Assembly (NCBI RefSeq): GCF_009746125.1 | Contig: NZ_CP041352.1 | Location: 709,847-773,846, forward strand | DNA from: Casimicrobium huifangae | GTDB lineage: Bacteria > Pseudomonadota > Gammaproteobacteria > Burkholderiales > Casimicrobiaceae | DNA length: 64,000 nucleotides | Direction of reading: 5' to 3' | In this document: positions 35,620 to 45,443 of the stretch, in pieces | Layout of the letters: each line of letters starts with the position of its first letter | How positions within the stretch are numbered: position 1 is the stretch's first letter | Translations under genes and position numbers: made by a program | The notes under the pieces: generated by a model | The model's database searches: none | Told to the model about the DNA's origin: nothing | Seen by the model: only the letters and a program-made list of their open reading frames with translations

Positions 35620-38406
35620 ATGGCCAAGAAACCCGCCGCCCCCAAAACCGTCGAAACGCTCAAGCACGACGACGCCACGCGCAAGAACATCCCCACGGCG
35701 GAATACCAGTCGGTGCTTGACCGCGAGCAACAAAACCCGAAGCGCGTGCGCTACCCACGCAACACCGATCTTGACCCGCAGCTGGTCTGGCGCGGCAAGG
35801 ACGAGCAGGACTGGTCCGACCTCGTCGTCCACGCCCCGCCGCTCTACATTCAGGAGAAAGTGCACCCCAAGGCGCTGATCGACGACCTGCTGCACGCCTC
35901 CAAGGCGCGCGAACACGAGGCCGGGCAGATGACGGCGGACTTGTTCGCCGATTTCAATGGCATCCCCAAGGGCGCCGACAAGACCGAGTTCTACCAGCAC
36001 GACCAGAACTGGTCGAACCGCATGATCCTCGGTGATTCATTGCAGGTGATGGCCAGCCTTGCCGAGCGCGAAGGCCTGCGCGGCCGCGTGCAGTGCATTT
36101 ATTTCGACCCGCCGTACGGCATCAAATTCAACAGCAACTTTCAGTGGAGTACCACCAGCCGCGACGTGAAGGACGGCAACGCCGGCCACATCACGCGCGA
36201 GCCCGAGCAGGTCAAAGCCTTTCGCGACACCTGGCGCGACGGCATCCACAGCTACCTCACCTACTTGCGTGACCGCCTCACCGTCGCCCGCGATCTGCTC
36301 ACCGAGTCGGGCTCGATCTTTGTGCAGATTGGCGATGAGAACGTGCACCGGGTGCGGGCGGTGATGGATGAGGTGTTCGGCGAGGCTAATTTCATGTCGC
36401 AAATTGTCTTCCGTAAGACAACAGGGAAGGCAAGCGGCGCTCTCGACAACACGTGCGACTACCTGCTCTGGTTTGCCAGGGATCGCAGCAAGCTCAAGTT
36501 CAGGCCTTCTTTTGAGCAACGCTTGTACTCTGAAGACATGAACGTTAGATTCGTCGAGGACACTAATGGTCGGCGACGGCCAATGACGAAAGATGAGAGT
36601 GACGGGTCGATCCCGTTGCCCGAGGGAAGTCGGGCATATCGGTACAACCCGCTGACTAGTGCCAGGCCGCAACAGGAAAGCGACGTCCGTCAGTACGAGT
36701 TTCAAAGGCAAATTTACACGCCCGGTAAGCGAACGTTCAGCACAAACCTACGCGGTTTGCACCAACTCGACAAGGCGAATCGACTGGCCGGTATCGGTAA
36801 ATCGCTAACGTTCGTACGCTACGTCAACGACTTTGCGTTCAAACCACGAAACGATATTTGGGATGACACGAGGCAAAGCGGCTTCGGTGATGAAAAGACT
36901 TACGTAGTGCAAACGAGTGTGCGGGCAATCGAACGTTGTGTGTTGATGGCCACCGACCCCGGCGACCTCGTGCTCGATCCCACCTGCGGTAGTGGCACCA
37001 CGGCCTATGTCGCTGAGCAATGGGGCCGTCGCTGGATCACTATTGACACCTCACGCGTAGCGCTGGCCCTGGCGCGGGCGCGCATCATGGGCGCACGCTA
37101 CCCGTTCTACCTGCTCGCCGATTCGCGCGAGGGGCAGATCAAGGAGGCCGAGGTCACGCAAACAGTGCCCAGCTCGCAGCCCACCCACGGCAACATCCGC
37201 CACGGCTTCGTTTACGAGCGGGTGCCGCACATCACGCTGAAATCCATCGCCAACAACGCCGAGATCGACGTGATCTGGGACCAGTGGCAGCAAACGTTGG
37301 AGCCGCTGCGCACGCAGTTGAATGCCACGCTCAAACGGGCGTGGCAAGAGTGGGAAATCCCACGCCAGGCCGACACCCAATGGCCGGATGCGGCCACGCG
37401 GGCGCACGCTGCATGGTGGGACGCGCGCATCGCGCGGCAAAGGGAGATCGACGCCTCCATCGCTGCCAAGGCCGAGTTTGAGTATCTGTACGACAAGCCG
37501 TACGAGAACAAAAAGGCCGTGCGCGTGGCCGGGCCGTTCACGGTGGAGAGCCTGTCGCCGCATCGCGTGCTGGGCGTGGACGAAGACGGCGAACTGATCG
37601 ACCGCGCCCGCGAAGATTCGCCCGACTATCTGGCGAAGCAGACCTTCCCGCAGATGATCCTGGAGAACCTGAAAGCCGCCGGCGTGCAACAGGCGCACAA
37701 GGAGGGGCGCATCAGCTTCACGTCCCTTGTGCCGTGGCCGGGCGAGGGCTTGATCTGCGCTGAAGGGCGCTATCTTGAGGGGGAGATGGAGAAGCGCGCC
37801 GGCATCTTCATCGGCCCCGAGTTTGGCACCGTGCAGCGCGCCGATCTGGTGGCTGCCGCGCGCGAGGCGGGTGACGCGGGCTTTGATGTGCTGATCGCTT
37901 GCGCCTTCAACTACGAGGCGCACACCACCGATTTCGCCAAGCTCGGTCGTCTGCCCGTACTCAAGGCGCGCATGAATGCCGACCTGCACATGGCAGAGGA
38001 CCTGAAGAACACCGGCAAGGGCAATCTCTTCGTCATCTTCGGCGAGCCGGATATTGATGTGCTGCCCGCGGCCGACGGCAAGCTGCGCGTCAAGGTCAAC
38101 GGCGTCGATGTGTTCAAACCGCAAACCGGCGAAGTGGTGAGCGACGGCGCCGACGGCATCGCCTGCTGGTTCATCGACACCGACTATAACGAAGAGAGCT
38201 TCTTCGTTCGTCACGCTTACTTCCTGGGCGCCAACGATCCCTACAGCGCCCTCAAAACCACGCTGAAAGCAGAGATCGACCCCGAAGCCTGGGCCAGCCT
38301 CAACAGCGACACCTCACGCCCCTTCGACAAACCCAAATCCGGCCGCGTAGCGGTGAAGGTGATCAATCATCTGGGGGATGAGGTTATGAAGGTGTTTCGG
38401 GTTTAA
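35620..38406 (+). CDS. site-specific DNA N6-adenine methyltransferase (type III Mod-like, beta class)
   Basis: The 928-residue enzyme has the catalytic motif DPPY (163-166, in IYFDPPYGIKFN) ahead of the AdoMet motif DPTCGSGTTAYVAEQWGRRW (from 453), the beta-class order of type III Mod subunits. Residues 264-445, between the motifs, are the expected target-recognition region. The C-terminal half (about 470 residues) is unusually long and contains VVSDGADGIACWFIDTDYNEESFFVRHAYFLG. It modifies adenine to protect host DNA from the operon's nuclease. The target-recognition segment is about 48-53% G+C in sampled 60-base lines, against 67-70% on both sides, which implies exchange of specificity by recombination. 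Confidence 0.95.
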   Translation: MAKKPAAPKTVETLKHDDATRKNIPTAEYQSVLDREQQNPKRVRYPRNTDLDPQLVWRGKDEQDWSDLVVHAPPLYIQEKVHPKALIDDLLHASKAREHEAGQMTADLFADFNGIPKGADKTEFYQHDQNWSNRMILGDSLQVMASLAEREGLRGRVQCIYFDPPYGIKFNSNFQWSTTSRDVKDGNAGHITREPEQVKAFRDTWRDGIHSYLTYLRDRLTVARDLLTESGSIFVQIGDENVHRVRAVMDEVFGEANFMSQIVFRKTTGKASGALDNTCDYLLWFARDRSKLKFRPSFEQRLYSEDMNVRFVEDTNGRRRPMTKDESDGSIPLPEGSRAYRYNPLTSARPQQESDVRQYEFQRQIYTPGKRTFSTNLRGLHQLDKANRLAGIGKSLTFVRYVNDFAFKPRNDIWDDTRQSGFGDEKTYVVQTSVRAIERCVLMATDPGDLVLDPTCGSGTTAYVAEQWGRRWITIDTSRVALALARARIMGARYPFYLLADSREGQIKEAEVTQTVPSSQPTHGNIRHGFVYERVPHITLKSIANNAEIDVIWDQWQQTLEPLRTQLNATLKRAWQEWEIPRQADTQWPDAATRAHAAWWDARIARQREIDASIAAKAEFEYLYDKPYENKKAVRVAGPFTVESLSPHRVLGVDEDGELIDRAREDSPDYLAKQTFPQMILENLKAAGVQQAHKEGRISFTSLVPWPGEGLICAEGRYLEGEMEKRAGIFIGPEFGTVQRADLVAAAREAGDAGFDVLIACAFNYEAHTTDFAKLGRLPVLKARMNADLHMAEDLKNTGKGNLFVIFGEPDIDVLPAADGKLRVKVNGVDVFKPQTGEVVSDGADGIACWFIDTDYNEESFFVRHAYFLGANDPYSALKTTLKAEIDPEAWASLNSDTSRPFDKPKSGRVAVKVINHLGDEVMKVFRV

Positions 38407-38641
38407 CAAGACGGTACTCCGCGGAGGAGGTCTTTGGCGCAACGCAATCTCTCACGCGCGATGTGGGACCTGCCCATACGGGTCGCATCAACCTACCCGA
38501 ACAGGTAGCAGCAACGTCAAAGTCATTGCGGTCGTGGCAAAAACTTCATACCCTTGCTTGCATCAGTTCTTATCGTTACGAGTGGCGTAGGCTCAGCAAC
38601 CGCCCGCTCGTTGTCTTTGGTGATGTCAGTGGAGTTAGCGC

Positions 38642-39745
38642 ATGAAGGGCAAGTTAACGTTGGGTCTCCTGGTGACAGCGGTTCTGCTTTCGGGCTGCGG
38701 GACCTCCGGAAATTTCGTAAGAGCGATGGAAGATCCCATCAAGGTTGTAAATGCTGCGTCGGCTGTGACGCAGGACGCATGGGACGACTCAACTGTTGCC
38801 ACGGCGGTGGGGCTTTCTCGCGACGCGCTGGCAGGCACGGAAACGGAAAAAATCGCAACATTGTCCTGCGCGGGTACCGGTGGCCTTGCTGCGGTATCGC
38901 GGACTCTGAGCGTGTTCTCGGACGGGTTGGAAGTCGTGCAGGACATTGGCGCGGCGCCCGAAGACACGTCCAATGCAGGCTACATTCGACAGTTCAAGAA
39001 GAATGCGGGCGTGTTAGCTGACAGTGGCGATGCAGACGCAGCAAAGAAGGCAGCTGCGAAGCTGGTGGCACAACTGCAGCAAGCCGAGATGCGATGCAAG
39101 ACTCTGCTTGCGGCTGACTTGGCGCCCTCCACCGCCTTGGGATCAGCCTCGGCGCCGCGCCTTGCTGCTCTTCCGGTAATCTTCGGCCAGGTGCTCGCTG
39201 TGGATCAACTCATCAAGCTTTTTCTGGGCAGTGCCGAGAAATGGCAGCGTGAGGCTGCAGTCCGGGCAGCAGTGAAAGACTTGCACGTGCAATTTGATGC
39301 GGCCGCCAAAGAACTGAAGCGCGAGCCGGGGCCGTCGTTTGGGCCAGTCGTGCTGTATGGGGTTGACGCGAGTGCAGAAGCGACGGACGCGAATCGTACT
39401 GCACTGGGCGCAGCGGTCACCATTCGCCGGTGGATGGTCGCGAAGACAATGCAGCAACAGTGGCAAGCGTTGGCGGATTGCCGGCATAAGAGCGGGGCGG
39501 GTTGCCTTGGTGATGCTCAGAAACTGTCGCTGGCACGAGACTTTGCAACGAACGCAAAGCGTTATCGTGCGCTCTCAAAGTTGGATCCGAAAAAAGTTCA
39601 TGACGGAATCGATGCGGCCGTTGCGGGCGCAATGTCGTCGACGCAGATTCAAGGCATTGGCGGGTTCCTCGATGTCTTGGTAGGACTCGCATCCACTTTG
39701 TCGGACTTTGAGGACGCCTATACTAAGTACGCGGCGAGCAAGTGA
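38642..39745 (+). CDS. hypothetical lipoprotein downstream of the restriction operon
   Basis: The 367-residue protein starts MKGKLTLGLLVTAVLLSGCGTSG, a textbook lipoprotein signal with LSGC and Cys19 as the lipidated residue. The mature part is mostly helical and Ala/Lys-rich (AAKKAAAKLVAQLQQAEMRC, AAVRAAVKDLHVQFDAAAKELKR) and contains a hydrophobic stretch (LPVIFGQVLAVDQLIKLFLG). I recognise no family. The absence of an Asp at +2 (Gly instead) suggests delivery to the outer membrane. It lies 235 bp after the methyltransferase and 21 bp before the next unknown gene, with which it probably forms a transcript. Confidence 0.75.
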   Translation: MKGKLTLGLLVTAVLLSGCGTSGNFVRAMEDPIKVVNAASAVTQDAWDDSTVATAVGLSRDALAGTETEKIATLSCAGTGGLAAVSRTLSVFSDGLEVVQDIGAAPEDTSNAGYIRQFKKNAGVLADSGDADAAKKAAAKLVAQLQQAEMRCKTLLAADLAPSTALGSASAPRLAALPVIFGQVLAVDQLIKLFLGSAEKWQREAAVRAAVKDLHVQFDAAAKELKREPGPSFGPVVLYGVDASAEATDANRTALGAAVTIRRWMVAKTMQQQWQALADCRHKSGAGCLGDAQKLSLARDFATNAKRYRALSKLDPKKVHDGIDAAVAGAMSSTQIQGIGGFLDVLVGLASTLSDFEDAYTKYAASK

Positions 39746-39766
39746 TCTTGCTGGAGGCCAGGCAGG

Positions 39767-40648
39767 ATGCAACCAGTAGCCATCATCCCGTTTGATGTGC
39801 AGGTCACGCCGGATACGCTATCCGCCGTGACGAGCGCGATCCAGATTCAACTTTCGCGGGACTTCGTGCCGTGGGGGCGTCCCGCGGTATGTGGTTGGTT
39901 CTCATCGTTGGAACAGATGCCGCGCGGCTGCTGGCCGGTTTTGCTCAAACGCGACGCTAAGGGCGTTGCGGGCTTTCATGCGCCGGGATCGGAGAGCGAT
40001 CAGCGACCACCTTTCGCGATTGTGCAGTACAGCGACGACAGCGCCTGGACTGTGGCTGCCAGCCACGAGATTTTGGAGATGCTGGTGGATCCGAGGGGAG
40101 ATTTTTTTGTCAAGGGTCCGAATCCTGCCGACCCTTCAGAGGCTGTGGAGTTCCTGGTAGAGGTTTGTGATCCGTGTCAGGGCGAGGCGTTTTGTTATCA
40201 GGTCGACCATAACCTTTGGCCGTGTGTTTCCGACTTTTGCCTGCCCGGCTATTACCGGATTGGCGCATCCGGGGCGCCTTACACGATCCGACGGAGTGTT
40301 CAAACGCCGTTCAGCACAGCCTTCGGCGGCTTGATCACTTACCGAGATAGCGCGCACGATTGGTGGCAACTTTCGGGCGGACGCATTGCACGCGCAAATC
40401 GCGATTCGATCCTCGGCAATCAGTCGGCGACCGCATGGAATTTTCGCGGCAGAGTTGATCGATGCGACAAGCTCTATCAAGGCCCGCCGCCGGTCAAGTC
40501 GACCAGCCGTTACTCAGCGATACGCAAGTTGGCAGGACGGTCCCAGAAAAATATCGCTAGAGCACTGCATGCCGAATTGGAGCGACTGGAGGAAGCGCAA
40601 AAGCTCTCGCAGCACAATCGGGCAAAGTCCAGCTCGAAAGGCTCGTGA
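39767..40648 (+). CDS. hypothetical protein with a HExxE zincin-like motif
   Basis: The 293-residue protein has no signal peptide. Its centre reads AASHEILEMLVDPRGD, then 40 residues on VEFLVEVCDPCQGEAFCYQVD. The pairing of S-H-E-x-x-E-x-x-x-D-P with a later E-V-x-D-x-C resembles bacterial zinc metallopeptidase-like proteins in which His and Glu bind metal. I recognise that pattern but cannot place the protein in a named family. The C-terminus (RKLAGRSQKNIARALHAELERLEEAQKLSQH) is a basic, probably coiled helix. Six Cys in 60 residues around the motif are unusual for a cytoplasmic protein. It follows the lipoprotein gene by 21 bp. Confidence 0.7.
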   Translation: MQPVAIIPFDVQVTPDTLSAVTSAIQIQLSRDFVPWGRPAVCGWFSSLEQMPRGCWPVLLKRDAKGVAGFHAPGSESDQRPPFAIVQYSDDSAWTVAASHEILEMLVDPRGDFFVKGPNPADPSEAVEFLVEVCDPCQGEAFCYQVDHNLWPCVSDFCLPGYYRIGASGAPYTIRRSVQTPFSTAFGGLITYRDSAHDWWQLSGGRIARANRDSILGNQSATAWNFRGRVDRCDKLYQGPPPVKSTSRYSAIRKLAGRSQKNIARALHAELERLEEAQKLSQHNRAKSSSKGS

Positions 40649-40691
40649 TTCTGCACAGAAATGGTGTCGCACCCTGGAGCGAGGGTGCGAG

Positions 40692-40768
40692 TGGTAGGCC
40701 GTGTTGGACTTGAACCAACGACCAAAGGATTATGAGTCCTCTGCTCTGACCAACTGAGCTAACGGCCC
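40692..40768 (-). tRNA. tRNA with CAU anticodon, probably tRNA-Ile2 (annotated as Met by many tools)
   Basis: The minus strand gives a full cloverleaf: acceptor GGGCCGT / ACGGCCT with an encoded ACCA end, D-arm TAGCTCAGTTGGTCAGAGCA, anticodon loop ACTCATAAT, and T-arm GTTGGTTCAAGTCCAAC. The anticodon CAT lies at 40732-40734. The variable loop and T-arm (TTTGGTCGTTGGTTCAAGTCCAAC) are closer to E. coli tRNA-Ile2, which reads AUA after lysidine modification, than to elongator tRNA-Met. The isotype is therefore probable, not certain. It lies just downstream of rpoD on the same strand. Confidence 0.92.
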
Positions 40769-40830
40769 ACTGCGGATGAAATTATCGCATCGTAGTCCCG
40801 GTCAATCTGAACTGGCCTGGGTGTTACGAC

Positions 40831-40880
40831 GTTCATGGTTCGACGGGCTCACCACGAATGGAGTGCGCAGTGAACGCAAC
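40831..40880. repeat. partial copy of the GTTCGACAAGCTCACCACGAA-type repeat
   Basis: The sequence beginning GTTCATGGTTCGACGGGCTC matches the repeat at 9389 apart from a two-base change (AA to GG) and one transition, and then diverges. It lies between the tRNA and the rpoD terminator. Confidence 0.55.
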
Positions 40881-40883
40881 ATG

Positions 40884-40910
40884 CAAAACGGGCCCGAAGG
40901 CCCGTTTTGT
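40884..40910 (-). terminator. intrinsic terminator of rpoD
   Basis: On the minus strand AAAACGGGCC - TTCG - GGCCCGTTTT forms a perfect 10-bp stem with a UUCG tetraloop, 20 bases after the rpoD stop codon. The T run is the 3' side of the stem. The hairpin is symmetric enough to act in both directions. Confidence 0.85.
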
Positions 40911-40930
40911 GTTGTCGCCTGCCGAAGGTC

Positions 40931-43591
<2,661 letters not shown>

Positions 43592-44175
43592 GCTTGAAGG
43601 GTTCCGGTTGCGTACGATCGGTGAGCTGTCGGCGCGTTTCTGGCCGCGCAGCGCCATCCTGGCGCGATTCTTTTGGAGTATCCACAGCCCGCACTCCGCC
43701 ACACATGAGCGGAGAGCAAGGAAGTAGTTGAGGGTAACCCTCTATTTTACCAGCGCCGTGCCAGTTCTTTGAGCATTCATCACGGCGGCGGCGCATCGGC
43801 TGGCCCGTTTCGCCAGAGACGACGGCAAGCGCGTGATTTTTGACCGGGCGCTGATGGTCATCTGGCGTCACGATGCGCATACATCTTTTGCGGCTAACCT
43901 TTGTTTTACTTGGGCCTCAGCGGAGATTGCGCCTAAAGTCGACTTGAAGCCAATTTGCGGTGATAGCCCTTATTGAATGGGCGTCAGCAACAAAAGCCAT
44001 CAATGCCGGCGGCACCCGCAACTCGCGCCTAAAAGCGGGGGGTTTGTCGCACCACCTGTGCTGATCGCGGTCAAATCTTCTAGCCTTCGCGCTCACAGTG
44101 GACTTTGGCGGCGCTATCGCGTCCGGGTCCAGCTCTCTCAACGACAAGGGGAGGGGCCACGAGCCCCGCAAACGC
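43592..44175. other. divergent intergenic region between rpoD and the efflux operon
   Basis: The 584 bases contain no credible gene. Toward rpoD there is a minus-strand -10-like TAAAAT in GGTAAAATAGAGGG (about 43742-43755) without a good -35. The structured element copy D occupies 43912-43998. Near the efflux adaptor start, GGGGC-CACGA-GCCCC (44153-44167) can form a hairpin covering the purine-rich site that precedes the gene. Confidence 0.6.
43912..43998 (+). ncRNA. structured intergenic element, copy D of four
   Basis: The sequence begins GGGCCTCAGCGG, contains CTAAAGTCGACTTG, then TAGCCCTTATTGAATGGGC and ends CAAAAGCC. It is the most diverged copy but keeps all conserved blocks at the same spacing as the copies at 12906, 24808 and 56767. 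It lies about 320 bp upstream of rpoD, in the divergent gap. Confidence 0.45.
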
Positions 44176-45429
44176 ATGCAAATCAAGCGATGGATGGTAG
44201 TCAGCGGTGTCGCCGCGCTGGTAGTAGTTGTCGGAGGCTACGCGGGATTCAAGGCGTTTGCGGGTGGCGGCACCGGTGCCCAGGCCAAGGCTCAGGGCAA
44301 AGGCGACGGCGGGGCAGCCGGCAAGGACGGCAAAAAACAGGAAATCGTGCTGACGCTGGCGCCGGTCGATCTCGCTACCGCGGGGCCAGCAACGCTGGTG
44401 CAGTCGCTGGCCGTCGCGGGCACCGTGGATGCAGCACGGCAAGCGGTGGTCCGGTCGCGCCACGCCGGTTTTCTGTCACACGTCAGCAAACGCGCTGGCG
44501 ACCGCGTGCAGATGGGCGAGCGGCTGGGCGTGGTGGATAGCGATGAGTTGCGCTTGCGGATCGCTGAACGCGAAGCCAGTCTGAAACAGGCGCAGGCGGC
44601 GCTGACTGTTGCCGAATCGAACCGCGCGCAGCAGCGTTCGCTGGCCGACCGCGGCTTCATTTCAAAAGCGGCGCTGGACAGCACCGAGAGTGGTTATGTG
44701 AGCGCTCGCTCCGCCTACGACGCCGCGAAGACCCAGATGGACATTGCCAAGGCTGCGCTGGCAGAGACGGCGCTGACGTCACCGATTTCCGGCATCATCG
44801 CCAAGCGCACCGTGGAGCCCGGTGAGCGTGTGGGTGCGGAGATGCCGGTGTTCACCATTCTCGATCCGGCCTCGCTGGAGGTGATCGTGCCGGTGGCGGC
44901 AGAACGCGTGGCGGAGCTGAAGATTGGGCAGAAAGCCAGCTTCCAGCTCGACGCCGGAGGGGCAGCAGTCGATGGCGCTCTGACCCGCATCATCCCGACC
45001 ACGGGCAGCGCGGCGCGCACGGTTGAAACGCGTTTCGCCTTGCCGGCAAATACCACGGTACCGGCAGGCGCCTTCCTGTCGGGCCAGTTGCGGCTGGCGC
45101 AGAGCGCCGCGCCAATCACGGTGCCGCGCGTCGCGGTAAAGACCGACGTCAACGGTAGCTATCTCTGGGTGGTCGCCGACGGCAAGGCGCAGAAAAAGCG
45201 CATCAAGCTGGCACCCAGCGCGGACGACAACAATCCGCTAGTGCCGGTGGCCGAGGGTCTCGCCGCAGGCGCCGCCGTGCTGACGCTGCGCGGCACCGAA
45301 CCGAATGAAGGACAGGCAGTCGCCTTGCCGGCCGCCGCGCCGGCAGTTCCGGTCGCGGCCACCGGTGGTACCGCAGGCGCCGTCAGCGCCGCTGCTGCAG
45401 CCGGGGCCGCAGCGGCCACCGGCAAGTAA
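44176..45429 (+). CDS. RND efflux periplasmic adaptor (membrane fusion protein, HlyD/AcrA type)
   Basis: The product is 417 residues from ATG 44176, chosen because MQIKRWMVVSGVAALVVVVGGYAGFKAF is a proper membrane anchor; a GTG at 44098 gives a longer form. The lipoyl halves flank a coiled hairpin: VRSRHAGFLSHVSKRAGDRVQMGERLGVVD, the helical EASLKQAQAALTVAESNRAQQRSLADRGFISKAALD, then ALTSPISGIIAKRTVEPGERVGAEMPVFTILD. A barrel and a proximal domain follow. It links the inner-membrane RND pump (14 bp downstream) to an outer-membrane channel, probably the TolC gene 4.4 kb away. The Ala-rich C-terminus is untypical but low-information. Confidence 0.93.
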   Translation: MQIKRWMVVSGVAALVVVVGGYAGFKAFAGGGTGAQAKAQGKGDGGAAGKDGKKQEIVLTLAPVDLATAGPATLVQSLAVAGTVDAARQAVVRSRHAGFLSHVSKRAGDRVQMGERLGVVDSDELRLRIAEREASLKQAQAALTVAESNRAQQRSLADRGFISKAALDSTESGYVSARSAYDAAKTQMDIAKAALAETALTSPISGIIAKRTVEPGERVGAEMPVFTILDPASLEVIVPVAAERVAELKIGQKASFQLDAGGAAVDGALTRIIPTTGSAARTVETRFALPANTTVPAGAFLSGQLRLAQSAAPITVPRVAVKTDVNGSYLWVVADGKAQKKRIKLAPSADDNNPLVPVAEGLAAGAAVLTLRGTEPNEGQAVALPAAAPAVPVAATGGTAGAVSAAAAAGAAAATGK

Positions 45430-45443
45430 CAGGGGTTGCGATC

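Noticed and set aside
37051-38214. 387-codon minus-strand frame opposite the methyltransferase
   Set aside because: It is antisense to conserved methyltransferase sequence and shows no family features.
38463-38645. 60-codon frame between the methyltransferase and the lipoprotein
   Set aside because: It ends inside the lipoprotein start region and has no Shine-Dalgarno or domain.
40884-40910. Riboswitch or attenuator near rpoD
   Set aside because: A perfect stem with a UUCG loop 20 bases after the stop is a plain intrinsic terminator.
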